A DNA stretch of 64,000 bases from Marinobacter sp. CHS3-4 (lineage in GTDB: Bacteria > Pseudomonadota > Gammaproteobacteria > Pseudomonadales > Oleiphilaceae), in NCBI RefSeq assembly GCF_030053415.1, contig NZ_JASGBJ010000003.1, forward strand, positions 1 through 64,000. Direction: 5' to 3'. The notes below the pieces were generated by a model, which made no database searches, was not told where the DNA came from, and saw nothing but the letters and a program-made list of their open reading frames with translations. Of this stretch, positions 35,586 to 45,692 are shown one piece after another (within the stretch, counting starts at the first letter, position 1; every line of letters starts with the position of its first letter). The position numbers and the translations under genes are program-made.

Positions 35586-36227
35586 TCAGGCTTGCTTGCG
35601 GCTGCGGGCCATCAGCAGACCGATCACGCCGAGCGCCATCAGAGCCAATGTGCCTGGCTCGGACACGGTGGCGAAGGCGTGGTTGTCGGTTTCAAAGGCA
35701 TAGCCGTCGCTTGTCAATTGGACTTCGTCAAAGGTCTGGCTTCCAAAGAAGAAATTAAAGTAACGATTGCTGCTGTAAGAGGTTTGGTTGCCATCGGCTG
35801 CGCCCGGAATGTAGGTCGCAATTTCGGTCCCGGTAAACGCATCAACGACCTGATCATTCAGCAGAAATGTCAGGGTGTTGTAGGTGTCGATCGATCCCCA
35901 ATACAAGCCGAAGTAATTGGCGGTTGTGCCAAGCATCAAAGACGCTGTGCCAGAGCTACCTTCTCTTGGAACTGACAGGTACTTGGTGCCGGTGTCTGCC
36001 GGTTGGGCGTACTTACCGCTTTCTGAACCACTGACAATCTGAAAGTTGCCAGTGCAGCTGACATAGGTGCCGCAATTGCCGTCGTTAAAGGTCTCGACAC
36101 TGGCCCCTGTCACGGTTGTGGTGGTCTGGCCACCGTCTTCGACGGTGACTAGGACAGCCTGGGCGCTGGTGGTAAAGAACAAGGCCAGGGCCGATGCTGA
36201 AAGAACGGATTTGATGGAGATTTTCAT
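35586..36227 (-). CDS. PEP-CTERM sorting domain protein
   Basis: This 213-residue secreted protein has a signal peptide (MKISIKSVLSASALALFF...AQA), a beta-rich middle, and a C-terminal sorting signal: VSEPGTLALMALGVIGLLMARSRKQA, that is Ser-Glu-Pro, a membrane helix, then a basic tail. Such proteins are cut and anchored by the EpsH/XrtA exosortase system and are often linked to exopolysaccharide. The two cysteines in GNCGTYVSCTG may form a disulphide. No exosortase or EPS genes are visible in the window. Confidence 0.92.
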   Translation of the reverse strand: MKISIKSVLSASALALFFTTSAQAVLVTVEDGGQTTTTVTGASVETFNDGNCGTYVSCTGNFQIVSGSESGKYAQPADTGTKYLSVPREGSSGTASLMLGTTANYFGLYWGSIDTYNTLTFLLNDQVVDAFTGTEIATYIPGAADGNQTSYSSNRYFNFFFGSQTFDEVQLTSDGYAFETDNHAFATVSEPGTLALMALGVIGLLMARSRKQA

Positions 36228-36426
36228 GGTACTGCCTCAATAATTCTACTGCTAAAGGATTCGTGTCACGACACGCACAAGTGCTGTATGGTTATTCGTC
36301 ATGTACAGAAAGTAAGCAGGTTCGGTGCCAGTCGGTGAAAATCCTGATTTGATAGGAAGTTACGTTGGCCAAGCGGGCAGCCGTGCTGCCCGAATGTAAA
36401 GAAAATCGACAGTCTTCCAGTGAAAA

Positions 36427-38040
36427 TCAACCTACGAAGATTCGTTTGGCCAGGGGAGCGCCCCGCAGTCCGAGAATCGAAAGGGAGGTGATCAGCCCGC
36501 CAATCATGGCGCCGACAACGCCACACGTCAGTATGTCCTGACCGGTCAGGTAGAGCCCTGGTACGTCGGTTTTGGGCTTTAACCATTGCTGATCGAAACG
36601 TTCGGGAGTGTGGTCCAGACCATAGAGCTCGCCGCGTTCATAGCGGCAGAACCAGGCCGTCGAAAGCGGTGTCGACGTTTCCAGGTAGTCCACCTTGCCC
36701 CGCAAATGAGGCAGCTTGCTGTATACCACTTCCATGATGCGTTCAGTGATCTGTTCTTTCAGCGCCTCATAGTCATCACCCCGCTTGCCCCAGGTGGTGT
36801 CCTTCCAGGCTTCGAACATTTCCCAGGTGGTGGGGGCAACTACTTCGATCGTAGACGTGCCGGGCCAGCGGTTCTGGTAGTCCGGGTCTTTCGCCGCCGG
36901 GAAGGATACATAGACCACTGGAAATTCCGCGTTGGTGTCCTGCAGGAATGCCTCCACGTTGTCATCGTGGTGCGCGCTGGGGTAAATCCAGAAGTTGGTG
37001 CGCGGCAGGTCCAGTTCTTCAGGAGTACCTTGCAGGCCCAGATACAGACCGATGTGAGGCATGGACTGTTGTATGTGTTCTCGCTTCTTTTGATAGCCGC
37101 ATTGTTCGGCAACTTCTTGTGGGAGCAGTTGCTCAAAGGTGTTGATCACCCCAGCGTTGCTGATCACCATCGGTGCCTTGATTTCCTCGCCATCCGCCAT
37201 GCGAACGCCCACTGCTTTGCCTTTTTGAATCAGGATGTCAGTGACGTCGGCGTAGGTGAACACTTCCCCGCCGGATTGCTGCACCACCGGAATGATGGTT
37301 TTGGCGATCTCCGACGCCCCGCCGACCGGGTAATAACCACCATGGATGTAGTGCTTGGCGATCAGTGCGTGAATCATAAAGCTGGACTGTTTCGGAGTGA
37401 CACCACAGTCGCCCCATTGGCCGGTGATGGCGCCGATCAACTCTTCGTTATCGGTCAGTTCGCGCAGCACTTCATAAGTCGTTTTGTTGAAGCAGTCTGG
37501 CAGGGTCAGGTCAAGCCCTTTCCCGACCAGCGGACTGAGTAATGAGGGAGAGAGCTTGCCCAGAGTATAGAACTGCATCCCCCCGGCGACTTTGCCCAAC
37601 AGATGGATGTACTGATCAATGGCCTCTTCTTCGTCGGGAAATTCGCTGACCAGTGAGTGACGGAAACCGGCTTTGCCTGCCCGCAAATTCACGACTTTGT
37701 CGCCCAGGAAAAAGCGGTCGTAGTTCTCGTCCATCGGCGCCCAGTCCAGTTCGCCGTCAGTGATGTAATCAAACAGTCTTCGGCCCAGGGTGTGGGAGCT
37801 TCCCATGTCGCCAATGTAGTGAACACCCACGTCCCACTCGTAACCGTTACGGGCGTAGCTGTGGGTATACCCGCCAGCGGTGTAATGCTGCTCAAGTACC
37901 AGTACCTTCTTGCCGGCTTTGGACAGGCAGGCGGCCGTGGTCAGGCCGCCAATGCCAGAGCCGATAACGATGGCGTCGTAGGGGCCGTCAAGGCGGTTGG
38001 CGCGGTAGCGGCGCCCGATTCGAATGGTGCTTGGTTTCAT
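36427..38040 (-). CDS. FAD-dependent oxidoreductase, CrtI/CrtISO/retinol-saturase-like
   Basis: This 537-residue flavoprotein has an N-terminal dinucleotide-binding motif (VIGSGIGGLTTAACLSKAGKKVLVLEQH) and a CrtI-type body (GYEWDVGVHYIGDM, MVISNAGVINTFEQLL). It ends with a C-terminal LTGQDILTCGVVGAMIGG segment. It resembles carotenoid isomerase and all-trans-retinol 13,14-reductase more than phytoene desaturase. No carotenoid genes are adjacent, so the substrate could be another polyene or lipid. Start: ATG at 38040 with AAGGA upstream. A downstream GC hairpin (36374-36392) lacks a T-tract. Confidence 0.85.
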   Translation of the reverse strand: MKPSTIRIGRRYRANRLDGPYDAIVIGSGIGGLTTAACLSKAGKKVLVLEQHYTAGGYTHSYARNGYEWDVGVHYIGDMGSSHTLGRRLFDYITDGELDWAPMDENYDRFFLGDKVVNLRAGKAGFRHSLVSEFPDEEEAIDQYIHLLGKVAGGMQFYTLGKLSPSLLSPLVGKGLDLTLPDCFNKTTYEVLRELTDNEELIGAITGQWGDCGVTPKQSSFMIHALIAKHYIHGGYYPVGGASEIAKTIIPVVQQSGGEVFTYADVTDILIQKGKAVGVRMADGEEIKAPMVISNAGVINTFEQLLPQEVAEQCGYQKKREHIQQSMPHIGLYLGLQGTPEELDLPRTNFWIYPSAHHDDNVEAFLQDTNAEFPVVYVSFPAAKDPDYQNRWPGTSTIEVVAPTTWEMFEAWKDTTWGKRGDDYEALKEQITERIMEVVYSKLPHLRGKVDYLETSTPLSTAWFCRYERGELYGLDHTPERFDQQWLKPKTDVPGLYLTGQDILTCGVVGAMIGGLITSLSILGLRGAPLAKRIFVG

Positions 38041-38052
38041 ATCACAGTGTCC

Positions 38053-38532
38053 TTACCACCACGCCTTGCCCCACATTTCCGGGTTGGCCCAATTCTTTGG
38101 GTTGTTCCAGGCGCGTTTATGGTTGTAGTTGTCGATGTTGTAGGTGTAGAGCGTTCGTTCAGTCCCGTTATCGTCCAGTTCGGCCTGACGGCGAAATCCC
38201 AGACCAATGAAATCCTTGAAATTCCAACCCTGCTCGGGGCCAACAACGACGGCAATCTGATGAGTCCCGTAATTTCTTAGCTGCCCGAGCAGTATTTCGC
38301 CGTCGCTGTGGTCGAGTGCTTCCAGGGTGTGGGTAATCAAGGCCAGGTCCTGGGTTTCCGGCAGCGGGAAGGCGCTGTTGGGCGCGTAGGCGTCCAGAGT
38401 GATCACCGATGAGGACTCATGGTGCTGGTGCCAGTGCTGGCCGACGTCGTTGGCAATGTCGCCGCACACCACCAGACTGCGGGGCTGGCAGGTGTCCACA
38501 ATTCGGGCCAGGGCCTGATGGCTGGTGGTCAT
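38053..38532 (-). CDS. DUF6231-like protein of unknown function
   Basis: This 159-residue protein has a Rossmann-like start (RSLVVCGDIANDVG near 18) and DLALITHTLEALDHSDGEILLGQLRNYG, which looks like a methyltransferase-like nucleotide-binding half without clear catalytic motifs. The C-terminus is Asn/Trp-rich (YNHKRAWNNPKNWANPEMWGKAWW). I chose ATG at 38532 because AAAGGA precedes it at a normal distance and the longer reading overlaps the cryptochrome gene. It sits between the oxidoreductase (12 bases) and the cryptochrome (40 bases), all on one strand. Confidence 0.7.
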   Translation of the reverse strand: MTTSHQALARIVDTCQPRSLVVCGDIANDVGQHWHQHHESSSVITLDAYAPNSAFPLPETQDLALITHTLEALDHSDGEILLGQLRNYGTHQIAVVVGPEQGWNFKDFIGLGFRRQAELDDNGTERTLYTYNIDNYNHKRAWNNPKNWANPEMWGKAWW

Positions 38533-38572
38533 GATGCGGGCGTCCTTTGGGCGATGTGTGGGACAGTGAGTA

Positions 38573-39895
38573 TTACACCGGCCAGTCCGCAGCATCAACT
38601 GTGTGAAGGCCCACCGGTTGATCAGTCTGGCCGTGCCAGCGGCGAACGAACTCTCCCTCCGGGTCGTACTGCTGAGCCTGTTTTTCCAGATTGAACTGAC
38701 GCAGGCCTCGCGGGTCGGCGCCAACGCCCGCCAGGTACTGCCAGTTGCCCCAGTTACTGGCGACGTCGTAATCGATCAGCTGTTCCTGAAACCAGGCAGC
38801 GCCGTAGCGCCAGTCCAGCTCCAGTTCATTGACGAAACAGCTGGCCACCAATTGACGGGCACGGTTGCTCATGTAACCGGTTTCCCGCAGCTGATTCATC
38901 GCCGCATTGACCAACGGGTTTTCGGTGTTGCCCTGGCACCAGGCCATGAAACGGTGGCCATAAAATGTGGCCGGTCGGCGTTTGCGTTGTACCCCGTCCC
39001 GGCGGAAGAGGTTGGCACCGTGTTTCAGCGCGTACCAGTAGTAATATTCGCGCCACAGCAATTCGAACCAGAGCCAGTAGGTGGATTTGTTTGCGGTTTC
39101 GGTTCGCTCGTATTCCTCGACCGTCTCCGCGACTTCCCGCGCCGACAGACAGCCGTTGGCCAGCCAGGGCGAGAATTTGGACGAGGCGTCCCAGGTGTCC
39201 AGCGCATTTCGGGTTTCTTTGTAGGTGGCAATGCCGTGGTTGCCATAGGTGTATTCCTTCAAGCGCGCCAGGCCAGCGTCCTCACCGCCACGAAAATCCA
39301 ACGGGTGTTTGGGCTCGGGAATGGGTGGGCAGTCACCGCGGTTATCCTCGGCGAAACCGGGAGGTGGGGGCAGCGCGGACAGTGTACGAATGCGGATGGC
39401 TTCGGAATGTCGCTGACCGGTTTTCTCCACCTTTTTTCGGAACTGGGAGAAGGTTTCTGGCAGGTCGCCCAGCGCCATCGGCAGGGAGCCCTCGGTGAAC
39501 AGGCTCAGTGTTTCGAATTGTTGAAACACGGTGTCAGAGAGTTGGTCTTTCAGCGTCTGCCACTGTCCCGCTTCTTCCGTTCCCGGTTGGCGGGATCGAA
39601 TGACCCGATCGATTCCGTGGCCGCCCACCAGTGATGGAATGACTTTCTCAGGTTCTCCGTAAGCAATGTGCAAACGCTGCCCCATGGGCCTCAGGCTCTT
39701 CTCAAGCGCCATCAAGCTTTGCCACAGGAACCGCCAGCGGTGCGCACCCATCGCCCGGCTCTGAAGCGGCCCCGGTTTGAACCAGCGGGGATCTACTACG
39801 TAAACACAAAGTAGCAAGTCGGATTTCGAGGCGGCCAGTAGGGCAGCGTTGTCGTGCAGGCGAAGATCTCGGGTAAACCAGTAGAGCGTGTTCAC
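38573..39895 (-). CDS. DASH-type cryptochrome/photolyase family protein
   Basis: This 440-residue protein has an N-terminal alpha/beta antenna domain (YWFTRDLRLHDNAALLAA) and a C-terminal FAD domain. Landmarks are ANGCLSAREVAETVEEYE, the segment TGYMSNRARQLVASCFVNELELDWRYGAAWFQEQLIDYDVASNWGNWQYLAGVG, and the DASH-type end ADPRGLRQFNLEKQAQQYDPEG. DASH proteins bind FAD and often methenyltetrahydrofolate, and repair pyrimidine dimers mainly in single-stranded DNA. It heads a three-gene minus-strand set. Confidence 0.9.
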   Translation of the reverse strand: MNTLYWFTRDLRLHDNAALLAASKSDLLLCVYVVDPRWFKPGPLQSRAMGAHRWRFLWQSLMALEKSLRPMGQRLHIAYGEPEKVIPSLVGGHGIDRVIRSRQPGTEEAGQWQTLKDQLSDTVFQQFETLSLFTEGSLPMALGDLPETFSQFRKKVEKTGQRHSEAIRIRTLSALPPPPGFAEDNRGDCPPIPEPKHPLDFRGGEDAGLARLKEYTYGNHGIATYKETRNALDTWDASSKFSPWLANGCLSAREVAETVEEYERTETANKSTYWLWFELLWREYYYWYALKHGANLFRRDGVQRKRRPATFYGHRFMAWCQGNTENPLVNAAMNQLRETGYMSNRARQLVASCFVNELELDWRYGAAWFQEQLIDYDVASNWGNWQYLAGVGADPRGLRQFNLEKQAQQYDPEGEFVRRWHGQTDQPVGLHTVDAADWPV

Positions 39896-40002
39896 GGAAC
39901 TACCTCTGGCATATTGTCGTGTTAGACCTAATCGGTGCGACTATATTGTACGTACTGCGACTTCTTTGGTTTTCTTGATCAGTATCGACGAAGAGAACGG
40001 CT

Positions 40003-41304
40003 ATGTTTTTGACTCGAAAAAAACAACAATTCATTGAGGATTTGAAAGTTGAGTCAGGGCGCTGCAACGCAGTGCTCGAAGCAATTCAGCAAACCATGCC
40101 AACGATCGAATTCTCACCAGATGGTCACATCCTTAAAGTGAACGACCTCTTCCTCGACGCTGTGGGATATCGCCGTGACGAGGTTCTTGGCGCTCATCAC
40201 AGCATTTTTTGTAAGCCCGATTATGCAGAGACGGCAGAGTACCGGTCTTTCTGGGAGCACCTGCGCCAGGGTCGTTCCCACAATGGACGGTTTCCAAGGC
40301 AAACCAAAAAGGGCCAGAAGCTGTGGCTGGAAGCGACCTATTTTCCGGTGCGGGGTGTGGATGGTCAGGTGGAACGGATCGTAAAAATTGCCTCCGACGT
40401 GACGGCGGAACACGAGAGGCTGAAAGATCAGGAAGCTGCCTTCGAAGCCATCGATCGGTCGATGGCCGTCATCGAGTTCAAGCCGGATGGAACGATTCTC
40501 ACAGCCAATCAGAATTTTCTTGATGCCATCGGCTATCGCCTGGAGGAGATTCAGGGCAAGCATCACAGAATGTTTTGTGATGACTCGTTTTACAACGAAA
40601 ATCCCAATTTTTGGGAGCTTCTTGCCAAGGGTGAACTTACTAGCGGCAAATTTCACCGCGTTCGCGCGGATGGTTCCGATCTCTGGCTGGAAGCAAGCTA
40701 CAACCCGGTTTTTGACGAGAATGGCCAGGTTGAAAAGGTCATCAAACTGGCCAGCGATATCACTGACCGGACCGAGCAGGAAAATCAGACGCGTGAAGCT
40801 GCGGAAATAGCCTCAACCACTGCCAATCAAACGGCAGATATTGCGACCCGTGCCCGTGAGGCTCTGGTGCATTCCCGATCCACTTCCGAGGATATCGAAA
40901 AGCGAATTCACGCCGCAAAAGCCAACATCGCAGAGTTAAACGAACGGTCCCAGAACATCGAGAAAATGGTGGATACTATCTCGGGGGTTGCAGACCAGAC
41001 CAACCTGCTGGCACTGAACGCGGCCATTGAGGCGGCTCGTGCCGGTGAACACGGGCGCGGGTTCGCTGTGGTGGCCGACGAGGTTCGTAAGCTGGCTGGC
41101 AACACGGGTGAGGCTACCAAGGAAATCGCCGAGGTGATCAATACGGTACTCGAGCTGTCAGGGGGCGTTGAACGTCGAATTGACGAAGCCCTTGGCAAGG
41201 CGGTAGAAGGACGTGAGCAAGTTGCGGAGGCCGAGTCCATCGTATCCGAAATTCAGTCGGGTGCAGACGATGTTCGCGATTCGATTGACCGCATAGAAGG
41301 CTGA
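40003..41304 (+). CDS. Soluble chemoreceptor with two PAS domains (BdlA-like)
   Basis: This 433-residue protein has no membrane helix. Two PAS domains lie at about 30-150 and 155-275 (each with FSPDG/FKPDG, then GYR, HHSIFC or HHRMFC, and W-LEA-Y). A short methyl-accepting signalling domain follows, with [19 protein letters not shown] near 333, and the protein ends abruptly at residue 433. The arrangement matches BdlA, a cytoplasmic protein linked to biofilm dispersal and c-di-GMP. The PAS Cys and His residues may hold haem or sense redox state; this is inference. Confidence 0.88.
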   Translation: MFLTRKKQQFIEDLKVESGRCNAVLEAIQQTMPTIEFSPDGHILKVNDLFLDAVGYRRDEVLGAHHSIFCKPDYAETAEYRSFWEHLRQGRSHNGRFPRQTKKGQKLWLEATYFPVRGVDGQVERIVKIASDVTAEHERLKDQEAAFEAIDRSMAVIEFKPDGTILTANQNFLDAIGYRLEEIQGKHHRMFCDDSFYNENPNFWELLAKGELTSGKFHRVRADGSDLWLEASYNPVFDENGQVEKVIKLASDITDRTEQENQTREAAEIASTTANQTADIATRAREALVHSRSTSEDIEKRIHAAKANIAELNERSQNIEKMVDTISGVADQTNLLALNAAIEAARAGEHGRGFAVVADEVRKLAGNTGEATKEIAEVINTVLELSGGVERRIDEALGKAVEGREQVAEAESIVSEIQSGADDVRDSIDRIEG

Positions 41305-41358
41305 TCAATCAACTTATGACCACACTGAGCCGAAGCAGATCGCTCTCGGCGATTGTAA

Positions 41359-42483
<1,125 letters not shown>

Positions 42484-42492
42484 GGGGCCGGC

Positions 42493-42954
42493 ATGAATGA
42501 TTCGATGCCGTTCCGGTTTCGCTTCCGCGTTCGTTACGCGGAATGCGACGCCCAGAGCGTGGTGTTCAACGCCCGTTATGCAGACTACGTGGATATTTCC
42601 GTCAACGAGTACATCCGCACGCTGTTTGGGGATTACCAGCGGTTGCTGGATCAGGATCTGGACATTCAGGTGGTCAGCCTGAATATGAACTATCGGGCGC
42701 CTGCCAGGTTTGACGACGTGCTGGAAGCGCGGATATCCGCAGGGCGCCTGGGCAACACCTCGTTCACCCTGCATCTGGATTTTGTCCGCTTTGGTGATGA
42801 TGTCCAGGTGGCTGAGGCGGACATTGTTTATGTGATGATCCAGCCGTCCGTGATGCAAAAAAAAGCTGTGCCGGCATCTATCCGGGCACAGCTTGAGGAG
42901 GGGGCTCCCGGCGTTTTGATTAGCCACGCCGGGGAGCATCAGGGGTCAGCCTGA
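42493..42954 (+). CDS. Hotdog-fold acyl-CoA thioesterase (4HBT/YbgC type)
   Basis: This 153-residue protein begins FRFRVRYAECDAQSVVFNARYADYVD, the YbgC/4-hydroxybenzoyl-CoA thioesterase pattern with the catalytic Asp in ECDAQ. It should hydrolyse an acyl-CoA of unknown chain. AAGGGG precedes the ATG. The last 30 codons contain, on the opposite strand, a full rho-independent terminator for the convergent DJ-1-like gene (42857-42894), which may explain the unusual KKA codon run in the tail. Confidence 0.88.
   Translation: MNDSMPFRFRFRVRYAECDAQSVVFNARYADYVDISVNEYIRTLFGDYQRLLDQDLDIQVVSLNMNYRAPARFDDVLEARISAGRLGNTSFTLHLDFVRFGDDVQVAEADIVYVMIQPSVMQKKAVPASIRAQLEEGAPGVLISHAGEHQGSA
42857..42894 (-). 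terminator. Rho-independent terminator inside the thioesterase gene
   Basis: On the minus strand, AAGCTGTGCC and GGCACAGCTT pair perfectly over 10 bp around a 12-base loop and are followed by eight T. It lies about 60 bases after the stop of the DJ-1-like gene but entirely inside the coding sequence of the convergent thioesterase. Confidence 0.85.
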
Positions 42955-42955
42955 A

Positions 42956-43657
42956 TTAGTTGCCGTGGGAAGCCTTGGCGTCTTCCAACGCTTGCAGTAC
43001 GGCTTTGGCGGTGCCTTCTGATGAGGGCGGGTTCTGACCCGTGATCAGTCGACCATCCACCACGATGTGCGGCGTAAAGTCATCTCCGCACGTGTAGGTA
43101 CCGTTTTTCTCTTTCAGCATGTCTTCCAGCAGGAAGGGCACGATGTTGGTCAACCCAACGGTCTCTTCCTCGCTGTTGCTGAAACCGGTGACGTTGCGAC
43201 CGCCAACCAGGTTTTGTCCCGGCTTGATCTCGACGTTCTTGAAGACGGCCGGCGCGTGACAGACCGCACCAATAACCTTGTCTTGCTCGTACGCGGTTTT
43301 GATCAGTTCGGCGGATTTCTCATCGTTGGCCAGATCCCACAGCGGACCATGGCCGCCCGGATAGAAAATGGCGTCAAAATCAACCATGTTCACATCTGAC
43401 AGCTTCTTGGTGCTGGCCAATGATTCCTTGGCGTGGGCGTCTTCCTGAAAGCGACGGGTGGTCTCGGTCAGCGCATCTTCGCCTTCACTGTTCGGGTCGA
43501 CCGGGGGCTGTCCGCCTTTGGGGGAAGCCAGGGTGATGTTGGCGCCGGCATCCTTGAACACGTAGTAGGGCGCGGTGAACTCTTCCAGCCAGAACCCTGT
43601 CTTGTGGCCGGTGTCGCCCATCTGGTCATGGGAGGTAAGAACCATCAATATGTTCAT
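42956..43657 (-). CDS. DJ-1/PfpI superfamily protein (Hsp31-like, class I glutamine amidotransferase fold)
   Basis: This 233-residue cytoplasmic protein has the nucleophile elbow GAVCHAPAV near residue 132, the nearby Glu in WLEEFTAPYYVF, and a C-terminal DGRLITGQNPPSSEG segment. These fit the Hsp31/DJ-1 group, members of which act as glyoxalases, deglycases or chaperones; the precise activity is not determined. AGGAG precedes the ATG by a few bases. Its transcript is ended by a terminator embedded in the neighbouring thioesterase gene. Confidence 0.9.
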   Translation of the reverse strand: MNILMVLTSHDQMGDTGHKTGFWLEEFTAPYYVFKDAGANITLASPKGGQPPVDPNSEGEDALTETTRRFQEDAHAKESLASTKKLSDVNMVDFDAIFYPGGHGPLWDLANDEKSAELIKTAYEQDKVIGAVCHAPAVFKNVEIKPGQNLVGGRNVTGFSNSEEETVGLTNIVPFLLEDMLKEKNGTYTCGDDFTPHIVVDGRLITGQNPPSSEGTAKAVLQALEDAKASHGN

Positions 43658-43769
43658 GTGCCTGCTCCTTCTGATATCAGTTTGCGTTCTTTAATTAACG
43701 CCTGTGATTACTTGTTGGTAGCGTGATTGGATCAATTCAACCTTTGGAATGCTGGGATACGGGAAAACC

Positions 43770-45152
43770 ATGACGCCAGATGAACACGACTTGTGGTTTC
43801 TGCCTCTGGGGGGCACCGGAGAGATTGGTATGAATCTGAATCTCTACGGCCATGATGGGCGGTGGCTGATGGTCGATTGTGGTGTCACCTTTCCAAAGCC
43901 CGGACGGGTGTCGGCGGATGGAACGGTTCACCATGCTGGAGAACCCCCGGTGCAAATGGCCGACCCGGCCTTCATTGCTGACCGTCGGGAGCAGCTGGCC
44001 GGCCTGATCATTACCCATGCTCACGAAGATCATATCGGCGCGGTGCCCTATCTCTGGCCGCTGCTGCAATGTCCGATCTACACCAGCCGGTTTACCGCGG
44101 AGATTCTGCGCCGCAAGCTGGCGGAGTTTGAGCTTCTGCATCGGGTGCCTATTCATGTTGTGGATGAGGGAGAACGGCGGGCCATTGGGCCGTTTGAGGT
44201 GCAGTGGCTGGCACTGACCCATTCCATTCCTGACCCCAACGCGCTGATGATTCGTACGTCCGTGGGCCATATTTTTCACAGTGGCGACTGGAAACTCGAT
44301 GACGAACCACTGGTGGGCCACGGCTATTCCCGATCCACGTTTACGGATCTGGCCGAGGAGGGCGTGGCTGCCATGGTGTGCGATTCCACCAATGCGACGG
44401 TGGCCGGCCATTCAACCTCGGAGTCGGCTCTTAAAAAGGGGTTGCTTGAGGCCATAAAGCCGGCAAAGGGGCGTGTGATCGTTGCCTGCTTTGGCAGCAA
44501 CATCGCCCGGTTGCATACGTTGGCGTCTGTGGCCCGGGCAACCGGTCGCTACATGGGGCTGATGGGCCGTTCGTTACTCAATATGAGCAGTGCCGCCAAA
44601 GCGGCGGGATTGTGGCATACCGCGGATTCGCTGATTCAGTCGTCTCATTTTGGCTATCTGCCTCGTGAAGAAGTGCTGGCGGTGGCGACAGGCAGCCAGG
44701 GGGAGCCACGAACCGCGTTGAGGCGCCTGGCGGCGGGCAATCATCCGGATTTTGAGCTGGAAGCCGGGGACAGGGTCATTTTCAGCGCCCGAGCCATTCC
44801 GGGCAACGAAGAAGCCATTGATGCCCTGATAAATCAGCTTGAAACCATGGGCGTTGAGGTGCTGACCGCTGACACTGCGGATCTACCCATTCACGCCTCC
44901 GGACACCCGGCTCAAGATGAACTGAGGGCGATGTACCAATGGGTAAAGCCCAAGATAGCGATTCCGGTTCACGGTGAAGATCAGCACATGCGAACCCATG
45001 CTGATATTGCCCGGGCCACCGGTGTACCCAAACGGCTGCTGGGCCGCAACGGCGATCTGTTCATGATTCGCCCGGTACCGGGCATGCGGCGTCAGGTGGT
45101 GGAAACCGGACGTCTGGGCTGGGAGAAAAAGGAACTGGTTCGGGTTACTTGA
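43770..45152 (+). CDS. Ribonuclease J family protein
   Basis: This protein has about 460 residues. LWFLPLGGTGEIGMNLNLYG opens the metallo-beta-lactamase core, with the zinc motif THAHEDHIG near residue 80 and the beta-CASP segment GRVIVACFGSNIARLHTLA. It ends with VHGEDQHMRTHADIA. RNase J carries out 5' exonuclease and endonuclease RNA decay in many bacteria but is rare in gammaproteobacteria that have RNase E. At 460 residues it lacks most of the C-terminal domain of the Bacillus enzymes. I chose ATG at 43770 over 43749 because the core begins right after it. Confidence 0.88.
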   Translation: MTPDEHDLWFLPLGGTGEIGMNLNLYGHDGRWLMVDCGVTFPKPGRVSADGTVHHAGEPPVQMADPAFIADRREQLAGLIITHAHEDHIGAVPYLWPLLQCPIYTSRFTAEILRRKLAEFELLHRVPIHVVDEGERRAIGPFEVQWLALTHSIPDPNALMIRTSVGHIFHSGDWKLDDEPLVGHGYSRSTFTDLAEEGVAAMVCDSTNATVAGHSTSESALKKGLLEAIKPAKGRVIVACFGSNIARLHTLASVARATGRYMGLMGRSLLNMSSAAKAAGLWHTADSLIQSSHFGYLPREEVLAVATGSQGEPRTALRRLAAGNHPDFELEAGDRVIFSARAIPGNEEAIDALINQLETMGVEVLTADTADLPIHASGHPAQDELRAMYQWVKPKIAIPVHGEDQHMRTHADIARATGVPKRLLGRNGDLFMIRPVPGMRRQVVETGRLGWEKKELVRVT

Positions 45153-45263
45153 TTGAATTTTATGGCTTTGTGTATGAATTTCAGTATGGTCGTTCGCAGG
45201 CTAACTGGTTACACTCTATGGAATGTACAGTCAGTGAATGGTCGCATCAGGAGGTAGTACCCA

Positions 45264-45692
45264 ATGGCAATCTGGACCCGCGCTCTTCCCACTCTCGAAA
45301 ACATGGAAAAAGCCAATAAGAACACCGCCGCGGAAGCACTTGGCATCGAGTATGTGGAGGTGGGTGAGGACTACATTGTCGGTCGTATCCCGGTCGACGA
45401 ACGCACGGTTCAGCCTTTTGGCATCCTGCATGGGGGCGCCTCGGTCCTGTTGGCGGAAAGCCTGGGTAGCATGGCAGCGAATTTCTGCCTGCGAGAGGAA
45501 AACCAGATTGCGGTGGGCCTGGACATCAACGCCAATCACATTCGCTCTGTGTCTAAAGGCTGGGTTTACGGCACAGCCATGCCAGTGCATCTGGGCGGTT
45601 CAACTCAGGTCTGGGAAATCCGTATGGAGAACGAAGACGGTAAGCTCACCTGTCTATCAAGACTTACCATGGCCGTCATCGATCGGGGCTGA
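45264..45692 (+). CDS. PaaI/MenI-type hotdog thioesterase
   Basis: This 142-residue protein has VQPFGILHGGASVLLAESLGSMAAN near 50, the HGG and catalytic-Glu pattern of the PaaI/YbdB/MenI branch of acyl-CoA thioesterases. Substrates in this branch include dihydroxynaphthoyl-CoA and phenylacetyl-CoA types; none can be assigned here. AGGAGG lies about ten bases before the ATG. Its last 36 bases overlap the convergent HD-GYP gene. Confidence 0.9.
   Translation: MAIWTRALPTLENMEKANKNTAAEALGIEYVEVGEDYIVGRIPVDERTVQPFGILHGGASVLLAESLGSMAANFCLREENQIAVGLDINANHIRSVSKGWVYGTAMPVHLGGSTQVWEIRMENEDGKLTCLSRLTMAVIDRG

Noticed and set aside
36374..36392. GC-rich hairpin CGGGCAG/CTGCCCG after the CrtI-like gene as a terminator
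   Set aside because: The stem is good but no T-run follows on the minus strand; it may be a weak or Rho-assisted end, so it is not listed as a feature.
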